Positions 1-7,449 of a stretch of 64,000 nt of DNA are shown piece by piece. A model generated the notes under the pieces. It saw nothing but the letters and a program-made list of their open reading frames with translations, was not told the DNA's origin and did no database searches. Source of the DNA: Cognataquiflexum nitidum (GTDB taxonomy: Bacteria > Bacteroidota > Bacteroidia > Cytophagales > Cyclobacteriaceae). The stretch's first letter is position 1, and the number at the start of each line of letters is the position of its first letter. The translations under genes were made by a program, and so were the position numbers. The stretch is taken from assembly GCF_022538055.1 (NCBI RefSeq), contig NZ_JAKZAM010000009.1, forward strand, positions 97,161 to 161,160. Reading direction: 5' to 3'.

Positions 1-284
1 AGAGTTCCTGTTCTGACGACATTCTCCGGATTGGCCAAAGCAGTGACTTCAATGGTGGCAGCCCCGCTTGTACCGGTACTTTTACTCAGCTGTATCCATG
101 GCAGGTTTGATGTTATCTCCCACAAAGCTGCATTGGTAGTGATCGAAAAATCCGTAGTACCACCTTCTTCGGTAAATTCAAATTTTTCTTTTGAAACAGA
201 TACCGAAATCAGATCCTCTTTTTCACATCCGCTAAAAGCGAAAAAAGCAAACACAAATATCAATCTTACTAAAATCCGCAACAT
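1..284 (-). CDS. BACON-domain lipoprotein, N-terminal part (runs off the left edge)
   Basis: The minus-strand frame from ATG at 284 stays open to the window edge (about 94 residues). It begins with a hydrophobic signal ending in a lipobox (FAFSGC), so the mature protein should be a lipid-anchored envelope lipoprotein starting at Cys20. After it comes a stretch typical of a BACON/Ig-like domain: a beta segment followed by LWEITSNLPWIQLS, GTSG and NPENVVRTGT. Such domains usually lie between the lipid anchor and a glycan-binding or catalytic domain in Bacteroidota surface proteins. The C-terminal part is outside the window, so the function cannot be named. The plus-strand frame over the same bases is its antisense shadow. 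Confidence 0.8.
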   Translation of the reverse strand, partial: MLRILVRLIFVFAFFAFSGCEKEDLISVSVSKEKFEFTEEGGTTDFSITTNAALWEITSNLPWIQLSKSTGTSGAATIEVTALANPENVVRTGT

Positions 285-620
285 CAAGGAAATCGGTATG
301 GTTTTATGGAGAATAGGGCTGTCTGTAACGCTGTGGCAGATTTGAAATTATTAGAATGGAATTTTCAAATTGCAGAATGAATTTATGAAAAAGATTTAGG
401 TTTCAGCAATGCTGCAAAGTAAATAGGCATTTCTGCAAAGTTTTTCAAGCGGAGATAGTAGACTTAGCATTTCTTTCACCATTAATTCCTAATTCCTAAT
501 TCCTAATTCCTAATTCATAATTTTCTCCCCCTCTCTGCGTGAGATGTTTTTTTTTACCGCAAAGAATAAAGTCTGATGTTTTACTTGGGGTTTTCGATGG
601 ATTCATAATCGAATTAAGGG
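285..620. other. Intergenic region with a 7-bp microsatellite
   Basis: No gene is visible. At about 483-517 the heptamer AATTCCT is repeated four to five times, followed by a short T-rich tract. A related AT-rich palindrome (around ATTCATAATTATGAAT) occurs near 5317-5345. Confidence 0.6.
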
Positions 621-1538
621 TCAATTGAAAGATTTCCTATAGGCAATGGGCGTTTGGTTTGTTTTGCTTTTAAATAATTTGTTGAAGGATTGGGGATGCT
701 CAAATCCCAACAGGTAAGCAATCTCACTTACCGAAAGGTTTGTGGACGTCAAAGTTTCCTTTGCTTTTTCAATAAGCTTGTTGTGGATATGCTGTTGGGT
801 GTTTTGCCCTGTAAGGGTTCGTAACAAGTCGCTCAAATAATTTGGTGAAACATTGAGTTGCTCCGAAATGTAAAGCACTGAGGGAAGTCCAAATTCCTGG
901 ACTTTTTCACTTCCAAAATAATCCGTAAGCATATTGTCTAGATTGACCAATAGATCATTGCTTGCTGTTTTTCTCGTGAGAAACTGCCTGTTGTAGAATC
1001 GGTTACAGTAGTTAAGCAAAAGGTCAAGATGGGAAACCATCACATCTTGGCTAAACTGATCAATGGAGGTTTGGTATTCTTGTTCGATGTTTTTGAACAA
1101 ACCCTCGATCATTTTTTCCTCCTTGTCCGAAAGGTGCAAAGCTTCATTTAATTCGTAAGAAAAGAATCCATATTCCTTAATGGTCTTGCCCAAGGGATAA
1201 TTTTGGATGAAATCAGGATGAAAAACCAACCACCAACCCGACACTTTGTAGTTTTCGGCATCACCGACGGACAGTACTTGTTTGGGTGCCGTCATTGCCA
1301 TCACACCCTCGTCAAAATCGTAATGCCGCTGTCCGTATTTGAGTTTTCCTTTCAGGTTTTTCTTCATGGAAATGCCATAAAAATTTAGGATAAACTGTAC
1401 AGGTTCCGAATGCTTGGAAGGCAGCACTTCATCCATGTTGATCAGGCTCACCAAAGGGTGCAGTGGCTTGGACAAATTCATTAACCTGTGCAATTCAGAA
1501 ATGGAATTAATGACGATATGCTTGGAGTTGTTTTGCAT
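621..1538 (-). CDS. AraC family transcriptional regulator
   Basis: A 305-residue protein whose last 100 residues form the double helix-turn-helix of the AraC/XylS family. The first HTH lies around SEQLNVSPNYLSDLLR and the second around VSEIAYLLGFEHPQSFNKLFK, followed by the family's closing TPIAYR. The N-terminal 200 residues are a cupin-like sensor half with no recognised ligand motif. It lies 77 bp downstream of, and on the same strand as, a DoxX-like gene and an SDR gene. It may therefore regulate that small group, but this is inferred from position only. The ligand is unknown. Confidence 0.9.
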   Translation of the reverse strand: MQNNSKHIVINSISELHRLMNLSKPLHPLVSLINMDEVLPSKHSEPVQFILNFYGISMKKNLKGKLKYGQRHYDFDEGVMAMTAPKQVLSVGDAENYKVSGWWLVFHPDFIQNYPLGKTIKEYGFFSYELNEALHLSDKEEKMIEGLFKNIEQEYQTSIDQFSQDVMVSHLDLLLNYCNRFYNRQFLTRKTASNDLLVNLDNMLTDYFGSEKVQEFGLPSVLYISEQLNVSPNYLSDLLRTLTGQNTQQHIHNKLIEKAKETLTSTNLSVSEIAYLLGFEHPQSFNKLFKSKTNQTPIAYRKSFN

Positions 1539-1615
1539 TTTTTGGGAAATAAGGAAATCAGCAGTCCAATTTTGTCAACTTAAAATTTGACTGCTGAAAT
1601 GGTGCCGATCAATTT

Positions 1616-1990
1616 TCAAGAACTTTTTTTGGTAAATAGCCATGCCCAAGCGATAAACAAGAACTGCACCGGCAACCTGATCATACTTGCCACAAAATCA
1701 GGGTGATCTATTTGATAATAATCTATGCTTTGCGGAATATGGATGGCAAAGAAGAAAACAAGCAACATCACAATAATGATTTTTGCCGAGTAGGGACGCG
1801 TTTTGACAGGAATAAGCAATACAGCTAAAGCAATCTCAACCACACCGCTCAGATAGATCAGCAAGGTAGGTGATGGCAGCCAAGAAGGCATCATCGCAAA
1901 ATACTGATTAGGGTTGATGAAGTGCATTGAACCCATAAAGAGGTAAAATGCAACCAATATATAAAGCAAAATGATCTTTATTGTTTTCAT
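1616..1990 (-). CDS. DoxX-like small membrane protein
   Basis: About 124 residues from the ATG at 1990 (MKTIKI); an upstream in-frame ATG at 2002 would add four residues and overlap the preceding gene. Four hydrophobic segments, together with a glycine/proline loop before the second one (PSWLPSPTLLIYLSGVVEIALA), match the four-helix DoxX/DoxD-like inner-membrane family. The proposed start lies one base after the TAA of the upstream SDR gene, so the two are probably translated from one message. Members often accompany oxidoreductases in Bacteroidota. The exact reaction is unknown. Confidence 0.8.
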   Translation of the reverse strand: MKTIKIILLYILVAFYLFMGSMHFINPNQYFAMMPSWLPSPTLLIYLSGVVEIALAVLLIPVKTRPYSAKIIIVMLLVFFFAIHIPQSIDYYQIDHPDFVASMIRLPVQFLFIAWAWLFTKKSS

Positions 1991-1991
1991 G

Positions 1992-2921
1992 TTAAAAGTC
2001 ATATTTGAAATCGACCAAATTTTCTGATACCTCCCACAATTTCCTTGCTAACTCTTTGTCATAAGAAGTGTCACTGGAAGAAACCAATTCCGGATAACCT
2101 TTCATCTCATTCATTTTTGTAGGGCCATAGAACTCACCGCCTTTCAAATCCGGTTCGATGGCAGCTCTCAAGATTGGTAAAACACCCATATCCACTTTTT
2201 GAGCCAATACCACATTCATAATCTTCATCATAAATCCGGCATCTTTTTGAAGGTTGGTGGCCGTATATCCCGGATGGGAAGCTGTGGCTATTGCCTTGAT
2301 GTCAGATTGCTTCAATCTGCGGTCAAGCTCATAAGTGAAGAGAAGGTTGGCAAGTTTACTTTGTGCATAGACTTTTTTGGTGTCGTAGCTTTTGGTAAAA
2401 TTCAAATCTTCAAATTGGATCTGAGGCTCGAAATCCTGCCCTTGCGTTTTTTTATGCAACACGCTGCTTTGTGTTACGATACGGCTGTTTGGCGTTGCTT
2501 TGATCAAAGAAAGCAATAATCCGGTAAGTATAAAATGACCCAAATGATTTGTAGCAAACTGCATTTCGTTGCCTTGCTTTGAAAGCATTCTTTGCGGTGT
2601 CCACATGATACCGGCATTGTTCATAAGTAAGTCAAGTTTGCTGTATTTGGTCTTTACTTTTTCGGCAAACTGTCTGACTGAATCAAGGTCAGAAATATCC
2701 AGCGGCATCACTGCGATGTCAGCGTCAGGAAACCGCTGCTTGATTTCCTTCACTGCATTTTTTCCCTTTTCAGCGTTGCGAACAGGCAAAATTAATTTCG
2801 CTCCTTTTGCAGCTAGAATTTTGGCTGCCTCAAGTCCGATCCCACTTGTGGCTCCGGTGATAATTATTGTTTTTCCTGTTTGGTTTGGAATGTCATTCGC
2901 AGTCCATTTTTGATTTGTCAT
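1992..2921 (-). CDS. Short-chain dehydrogenase/reductase (SDR) family oxidoreductase
   Basis: A 309-residue Rossmann-fold protein. It has the nucleotide-binding TGATSGIG at residues 22-29, the NNAG motif after strand 4 (LLMNNAGIM), the catalytic Ser in VTQSSV and the YxxxK pair (YAQSK, near residue 185). The LILPVRNAEKG stretch after strand 2 resembles retinol-dehydrogenase/WW-oxidoreductase-like SDRs that prefer NADP(H). The substrate cannot be read from sequence. It is first in an SDR-DoxX-(AraC) group on the minus strand, and an inverted repeat lies just upstream at 2953-2995. Confidence 0.92.
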   Translation of the reverse strand: MTNQKWTANDIPNQTGKTIIITGATSGIGLEAAKILAAKGAKLILPVRNAEKGKNAVKEIKQRFPDADIAVMPLDISDLDSVRQFAEKVKTKYSKLDLLMNNAGIMWTPQRMLSKQGNEMQFATNHLGHFILTGLLLSLIKATPNSRIVTQSSVLHKKTQGQDFEPQIQFEDLNFTKSYDTKKVYAQSKLANLLFTYELDRRLKQSDIKAIATASHPGYTATNLQKDAGFMMKIMNVVLAQKVDMGVLPILRAAIEPDLKGGEFYGPTKMNEMKGYPELVSSSDTSYDKELARKLWEVSENLVDFKYDF

Positions 2922-2952
2922 CGTTCATTGTGTTTTGTTCGATGCAAAACTC

Positions 2953-2995
2953 CAACTATTGTCAGAGATAGAATTAGCCTAATCCCTGATAGTTG
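2953..2995. promoter_or_regulatory. Inverted repeat upstream of the SDR gene, possible operator
   Basis: Two arms starting with CAACTAT and running inward through TCAG and GAT (2953-2969 and 2982-2995, the second inverted, with small mismatches) flank a 12-bp spacer. The site is 32-74 bp upstream of the SDR start codon, where a promoter or operator would lie. No T-run follows, so it is not a convincing terminator. Which regulator binds is unknown. Confidence 0.45.
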
Positions 2996-3099
2996 TATCC
3001 AAAATCAGGATTTCTTGAAAATCACTTCTAGAATGACTTTTAAACTCTAGGAAAGATTTTTTACCACAGCGCGCACGGAGGGCACAGAGACCGCGCCGT

Positions 3100-3260
3100 T
3101 ATTAATTCATCTTGGCTAAAGCCCTGAAAGGGCGGAACAACAAAGGGATGGGTGCAGCCCATCCTTAAAGTTTGGGTGGATTCTCAGGAGCCCTGAAGGG
3201 GCGGAATAATTTCTTTGACAAGTTTCGCCCTTTCAGGGCTGATGGGATTTTACTGCATTG
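3100..3260. repeat. REP-like palindromes in a 590-bp gene-free stretch
   Basis: GCCCTGAAAGGGCGGAA at about 3120, GCCCTGAAGGGGCGGAA at about 3190 and the inverse CGCCCTTTCAGGGCT at about 3226 form one direct and one inverted pair. Between the first two lies a hairpin GGATGGG-TGCAG-CCCATCC. The rest of 2922-3514 holds low-complexity text such as CACGGAGGGCACAGAG and CTCTGTGTCCTCTGTGG, which recurs near 3300 and 3400. No coding frame is credible. Confidence 0.6.
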
Positions 3261-3514
3261 GAAAAAGAAGGAGTATCAGTTGTAATAATTTACTACTGAG
3301 CGCACTGAGGGCACAGAGATCGCGTTCATTCTGAATACCGAATCCCTCATCCTTCATCCCTTTTCCTTCATCCTTTCAAATTTCTCCTTTTTCTCCGTGT
3401 CCTCTGTGTCCTCTGTGGTGAATAATTTTTTTCCCGCATCGCAAAAAAAAAGACCTGTCTGATTTAGAGGATGCAGACAGGTCTTGTAATAAAATCTTTC
3501 ACTCTTTACAACCC

Positions 3515-4063
3515 TTAGTTAGGGACAACCGGAATTATGAGTTGGACATTGCTCCATTCGAAATAAATGACAGCACCTCCGGACCCTTCTTCAATACGTG
3601 TGGTAAATTGTTCCACGGGCACCACAGGCCGGGTTACGGGAACTTCGGTTACGAACACGTTTTTGCTAAAATCAGGCTCCCAAGCGCCCCATTGTCCGGT
3701 TTCTGAATTAACGCCAATCTGAAATGAATCCGGGCCGGGGATGGCATACAGGCTGTAGCTTCCTGCCTTCAGTGGCATGCCGTTGAAAGTCACATCTTGG
3801 TTGAGGGTGATGGTGGTAGCCTCATTTGCGCCCAAGCGCCAATAGCTTCCATACGGCTGGAGGGCGCCCTCATCTTCGGATCCAAAAATTACACGGCCTC
3901 TAACCGAAGGACGGCTGTAGCTGATTTCCACATGAAGTCCATTGACATCAAGATGCGATGTGTCGGGCGGGCTCATTGAGCGGTTACGGTTGTTCAAATA
4001 AATAAACGCAACGGCCAGCAACAAAGCCAATATGCCTACACCGATAAGAATCTTTTTTAACAT
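3515..4063 (-). CDS. DUF2911 domain protein, membrane-anchored
   Basis: A 182-residue protein when started at ATG 4063 (MLKKILIGVG); the longer frame to 4120 lacks a signal and is less likely. An N-terminal hydrophobic helix is followed by the DUF2911 domain. Conserved-looking stretches include SYSRPSVRGRVIFG, WRLGANEATTI, LKAGSYSLYAIPG and WGAWEPDFSKNVF. The family is almost restricted to Bacteroidota, lies in the envelope and has no assigned reaction. It ends with FEWSNVQLIIPV, also typical. No operon partner is visible; an integron-like remnant begins just upstream. Confidence 0.88.
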   Translation of the reverse strand: MLKKILIGVGILALLLAVAFIYLNNRNRSMSPPDTSHLDVNGLHVEISYSRPSVRGRVIFGSEDEGALQPYGSYWRLGANEATTITLNQDVTFNGMPLKAGSYSLYAIPGPDSFQIGVNSETGQWGAWEPDFSKNVFVTEVPVTRPVVPVEQFTTRIEEGSGGAVIYFEWSNVQLIIPVVPN

Positions 4064-4123
4064 GAGGATTTTGTGTTTTGAGTAAGATAGAAAAGTAGGA
4101 AAAATTGGGAGAAATGGCAATGT

Positions 4124-4150
4124 AAGTGCTCAATTTTAACGTTAGGTAAA
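4124..4150 (-). other. Integron-like core site, end of cassette region
   Basis: Read on the minus strand, ACCTAAC is followed directly by GTTAAAA (around 4141). This fits the RYYYAAC / GTTRRRY core sites of integron attC elements, with one mismatch in the second half. It lies on the DUF2911 side of the region and could mark the distal end of the cassette array. Support is short motif similarity only. Confidence 0.4.
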
Positions 4151-4329
4151 TACCAAGAAAATCAATTAAAGACACTCTATTTTGGCTATATGAAATGGCT
4201 TAATGGCAAAGAATGTCAGCACAGGAATACGAAATTCTGCTAGTTCCAAAATAAATGATCAAAGGAAAGGAAGTAAAGAAGGGGTAGGAAATAGACAGGG
4301 TAGGCTAGTTTTGTGGCAACTTTAAAAAG

Positions 4330-4460
4330 TAACGTTTTGCCGCTTTGCGAAGGCGGGGATTTTCAGCACTAAACTGTCATAGAAGCACAAAACTTGAATT
4401 TAGCACTTCACTCTCATAGAAGCACGAAACCCCCGCTTTTGCAAAACGGCTGTTGTGTGT
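4330..4460 (-). repeat. attC-like imperfect inverted repeat with internal 37-bp duplication
   Basis: On the minus strand the element opens with ACACAAC-AGCCGTTTTGC and AAAGCGGGGG and closes with CCCCGCC, AAAGCGGCAAAACGTTAC. The two ends can fold into a long imperfect stem with 7-bp core-like sites at both tips. The loop holds two 29-bp near-copies (4365-4393 and 4402-4430, 37 bp apart) sharing CATAGAAGCAC. It lies just 3' of the cassette gene at 4473-4907, as an attC should. Sequence 4150-4330 holds no ORF and may be a decayed cassette. Confidence 0.6.
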
Positions 4461-4472
4461 AGGTGTTTATTG

Positions 4473-4907
4473 TTATTCCGTCATTCCAAATTGGTCAATT
4501 GCTTGTCTACCATTTTTTTGAAGTGTGAAACTTAATTCTTTCCAAGCTGTCCCTTCAATACCCGTTAAGGTAATTCCGTCTTTTGTCTTGGTAATTGTAA
4601 ATAAGTAGTCTGCAAGTTTGGGGTCTTTATTATTTGCTACTTTCCCCAATTGGGTCATTCCATATTCATCAATTGCTTGTGGCTTATTGTTAGAAAGACT
4701 AAAGCTTAAATCAATCCAAGCACTTCCATTATCACTTTGCATTTTAAGTCCGTTGTCAGTCTTTTCAATTGTGATTTTAAATTCTTTCAAGTCAGCTGAG
4801 TTTTTTTCTTGTGCTATTGCTTCTGAGCTAACTGTCATTACAAATAAGGCAATTAATGTTCTCTTTAAAAGCCTTTCGATTTTTGATTTTGTTTTCGTTC
4901 TTGTCAT
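4473..4907 (-). CDS. Small secreted protein with two internal repeats (integron-type cassette gene)
   Basis: A 144-residue protein with a signal peptide ending near SEAIAQE. The mature part is two copies of one module of about 50 residues. Both copies contain F-x-I-T-(I/K)-x-K-T, then G-x-AW-(I/K)-(D/E)-LSF-(S/T)-L, then QAID-(E/Q)-(Y/F)-GMT. I recognise no named family and no catalytic residues; binding or immunity-like roles are open. Only 15-50 bp of non-coding DNA lies on each side before attC-like sequence, the compact layout of an integron cassette. There is no promoter-like sequence of its own. Confidence 0.7.
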   Translation of the reverse strand: MTRTKTKSKIERLLKRTLIALFVMTVSSEAIAQEKNSADLKEFKITIEKTDNGLKMQSDNGSAWIDLSFSLSNNKPQAIDEYGMTQLGKVANNKDPKLADYLFTITKTKDGITLTGIEGTAWKELSFTLQKNGRQAIDQFGMTE

Positions 4908-4975
4908 TTTATTAAATTTTAAAGTTAAACGGTTTTTGTTTTACACTTACACACAACGTTTTGCTTTATTCTATT
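4908..4975 (-). other. Cassette 5' junction (core-site-like)
   Basis: Plus-strand ACACAAC (4951-4957) followed by GTTTTGC repeats the tip of the attC-like element at 4330-4460. On the minus strand it gives GTTGTGT at the start of the cassette. The excisable unit would then run from about 4957 down to 4334, some 620 bp carrying one gene. Confidence 0.45.
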
Positions 4976-5052
4976 ATTGGGGAAAGCATTCCAATTTAGG
5001 ATGCTTTCCCTAATATAGTGGAAAGAAACCCTATAAAACTAAAGGATTTTGA

Positions 5053-5196
5053 TTATAAATCTAAACCATCCAATGGACTTTTTATCTGATCAAAGCCTTT
5101 GGTTGTAATATGTGTATATATCTGCGTTGTTTTTGGACTGTCATGCCCCACAAGAGACTGAATGTACCTTCGTTCAGTCTTACTACCTTCTCCCAT
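5053..5196 (-). pseudogene. Tyrosine recombinase (integron-integrase-like), C-terminal remnant
   Basis: The minus-strand frame ending with TAA at 5053-5055 gives 47 residues: RRYIQSLVGHDSPKTTQIYTH, then ITTKGFDQIKSPLDGLDL. This is the end of the catalytic domain of XerD/IntI-type recombinases, with the box-II GH and the nucleophilic Tyr in QIYTH. The SPLD ending is characteristic of the Bacteroidota integron-type integrases. Upstream the frame hits a stop at 5215-5217, and the Arg/Lys/HxxR boxes and N-terminal domain are missing, so it cannot be active. It shares orientation with the adjacent cassette and attC-like repeat. A short duplicated GATACTCCGT motif lies near 5240-5272. Confidence 0.8.
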
Positions 5197-5414
5197 ACTT
5201 CTCCTACACCTCCCCTAACCCCTAGTATACCTTCCCCTAAAGATACTCCGTGTCCTAGCTAGGGATACTCCGTATATGGGACACCTTTGAGCCAATTCAA
5301 ACCTATACTGTATCCAATTCATAATTATGAATTCTGAATTCATAATAAAAAAATCCCTAAACCAATCCATCCTTCTACAAATCAAACTTCCCGCTTTTTC
5401 CCTAATTTAGAACC

Positions 5415-6407
5415 ATGAAAAAGATACAGGATCAGGAAGTCCGTTGGGGGGTGTTGGGTGTAGGCAATGTCTGCGAAGTCAAGTCCGCACCGGCCATGAA
5501 GCATGTTCCCCACAGCAAACTCGTGGCCGTCATGCGCCGCGATGAAGCCAAGGTCAAAGACTATGCAGTCCGCCATGAAGTTTCCAAATGGTACACTTCT
5601 GCAGAAGCATTGGTCCATGACCCGGAAGTAAATGCGGTCTACATCGCTACCCCGCCTCACATGCACCTGCCACTTACAAGGTTGGTGGCTGCTGCCGGCA
5701 AACCTGTCTATGTCGAAAAACCCATGGCTAGGACCTATGCCGAATGCAGGGAAATGATCGCCGTCTGTGAGGAAGCCGGAGTTCCGCTGTATGTGGCCTA
5801 TTACAGAAGGGCACTGCCCCATTTTTTGAAGATCAAAGAATTGATGGATTCAGGCGCCATCGGAGATATCCGAACTGTCCACATCAACCTGAAGCAGGTA
5901 CTCAAACCAGATGTGGTCGTACACTTGGAAAACAACTGGCGCATCAATCCCGAAATTGCCGGCGGAGGATACTTCTTTGACTTGGCTTCCCATCAGTTGG
6001 ATCTGTTGGATTTCTTCTTTGGTCCGGTGACAAAGGCAAGCGGTTTTTCATCCAACCAAGCCAAAGCATACCATGCGGAGGATATAGTGACAGGAAGTTT
6101 TGTCTTTGAAAACGGGGTCTTGGGATCTGGGAATTGGTGTTTTACTACCTCCAAGACAGCGGAGATCGATGAGATCATCATTTATGGCAGCAAGGGGTTG
6201 ATCCGTTTTGAGACTTTTGGAAAAGGGGAGTTTACCTTGGAATCAGATCAGGAGGATCCTATCCATTACCATGTCGACCTGCCCAGACACATCCAACAGC
6301 CTTTGATCAAATCCATTGTGGAGGACTTATTGGGAACAGGCACTTGCCCAAGTACCGGCCGCACAGCCGCTAGGACCAATTGGGTGATGGGGGAGATGGT
6401 GGGGTGA
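5415..6407 (+). CDS. Gfo/Idh/MocA family oxidoreductase
   Basis: A 330-residue NAD(P)-dependent dehydrogenase. The N-terminal Rossmann domain has GVLGVGNVCEVKSAPA, the AVMRRDEAK strand-2 region and the VYIATPPHMHLP motif. The family signature EKPMA follows (VEKPMARTYAEC), with the catalytic Lys. The C-terminal GFO_IDH_MocA_C domain includes GGGYFFDLASHQLDLLDFFFG, where the His is the usual general acid/base. It is cytosolic, and the sugar or inositol-like substrate cannot be told. It stands alone on the plus strand. Its TGA stop (6405-6407) is also the first bases of a heptamer repeat array. Confidence 0.92.
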   Translation: MKKIQDQEVRWGVLGVGNVCEVKSAPAMKHVPHSKLVAVMRRDEAKVKDYAVRHEVSKWYTSAEALVHDPEVNAVYIATPPHMHLPLTRLVAAAGKPVYVEKPMARTYAECREMIAVCEEAGVPLYVAYYRRALPHFLKIKELMDSGAIGDIRTVHINLKQVLKPDVVVHLENNWRINPEIAGGGYFFDLASHQLDLLDFFFGPVTKASGFSSNQAKAYHAEDIVTGSFVFENGVLGSGNWCFTTSKTAEIDEIIIYGSKGLIRFETFGKGEFTLESDQEDPIHYHVDLPRHIQQPLIKSIVEDLLGTGTCPSTGRTAARTNWVMGEMVG

Positions 6408-6510
6408 GAAGCGAGAGACGAGAGACGAGAAACGAGAAGCGAGAGGCGAGAGGCGAGAAACGAGAGGCGAGAGGCGAGAAGCGAGAGGCGAGAAGCGAGA
6501 AACGAGAAAA
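6406..6510 (+). repeat. Heptanucleotide satellite GAGARRC, about 14 units, starting at a stop codon
   Basis: Fourteen consecutive 7-bp units of the form GAGA(A/G)(A/G)C run without phase shift from 6406 to 6503, then one degenerate unit. The first unit overlaps the TGA of the preceding oxidoreductase. The same 7-bp unit recurs at 6815-6860, 16870-16960, 54445-54495 and, inverted, near 58565-58605. It is non-coding. Confidence 0.85.
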
Positions 6511-6539
6511 GACAATAATTCGAACAATTTGAACCAAGT

Positions 6540-7370
6540 ACCAAGTACAAAGCTACGATCCAATCAACCTTCCAGCCCGACAACCTGACAACGCGAAGCA
6601 GACAACTTGACAACTTGACAACGCGAAGCAGACAACAATTACAACCACTACAACCATTACAACCAAGAGACCCTTCGTGCCTCAGGGTGACGGTTCCCAA
6701 CCCGACAACGCGAAGCAGACAACTTGACAACTTGACAACGCGAAGCAGACAACAATTAGAACAACTACAACAATTACAACCAAGAGACCCTTCGTGCCTC
6801 AGGGTGACGGTTCCCATGAGAGGCGAGAAACGAGAAACGAGAAACGAGAGGCGAGAAGTTGACAACAATTAGAACAACTACAACCATTAGAACCAAGTAC
6901 CAAGTACAAAGTACCAAGCTACGATCCAATCAACCCGACAACATGACAACCTGATAACGCGAAGCAGACAACAATTACAACCACTACAACCATTACAACC
7001 AAGAGACCCTTCGTGCCTCAGGGTGACGGTTCCCAACCCGACAACGCGAAGCAGACAACTTGACAACTTGACAACGCGAAGCAGACAACAATTAGAACAA
7101 CTACAACCATTACAACCAAGAGACCCTTCGTGCCTCAGGGTGACGGTTCCCAACCTGACAACGCGAAGCAGACAACTTGACAACTTGACAACGCGAAGCA
7201 GACAACAATTAGAACAACTACAACAATTACAACCAAGAGACCCTTCGTGCCTCAGGGTGACGGTTCCCAACCCGACAACTTGACAACGCGAAGCAGACAA
7301 CTTGAAAACGCGAAGCAGCCACCAACTACAACTACAACCACTACAACAATTACAACCTCTTCCACCATTT
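6540..7370 (+). repeat. 117-bp tandem repeat array upstream of hppA
   Basis: The mark AGAGACCCTTCGTG occurs at 6666, 6783, 7002, 7119 and 7236. The spacings are 117, 219, 117 and 117 bp, the 219-bp gap including a 7-bp-unit insert and a partial unit. Each unit combines 9-mers of the type A(C/T)TACAACC, an ACCCT...AGGGT hairpin and (TT)GACAACGCGAAGCAGACAAC blocks. The plus strand is A/C/G-rich and nearly T-poor. Long ORFs on both strands are by-products, because the period is divisible by three. A shorter version lies at 55030-55132. Confidence 0.85.
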
Positions 7371-7382
7371 TTCCTCAATTGG

Positions 7383-7412
7383 TTGCTATAAAGGTGAATA
7401 ATAATATCTTTG
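7383..7412 (+). promoter_or_regulatory. Predicted promoter of hppA (Bacteroidota type)
   Basis: TTG at 7383-7385 and TATCTTTG at 7405-7412, a perfect TAnnTTTG -7 element, are separated by 19 bp. It lies about 38 bp before the hppA ATG and just after the repeat array, so transcription should begin near 7418-7420. Confidence 0.6.
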
Positions 7413-7449
7413 TCGCATTAAAAATTTTAGGGTTAACCCAAGATAATTT

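Noticed and set aside
31..345. Plus-strand ORF at the left edge
   Set aside because: Antisense to a better-supported minus-strand lipoprotein with a lipobox and BACON-type domain.
6266..7378. Long Cys/Leu-rich ORFs on both strands across the hppA-upstream region
   Set aside because: They repeat the same peptide with the 117-bp period and come from tandem DNA whose period is a multiple of three. No start signal or family resemblance.
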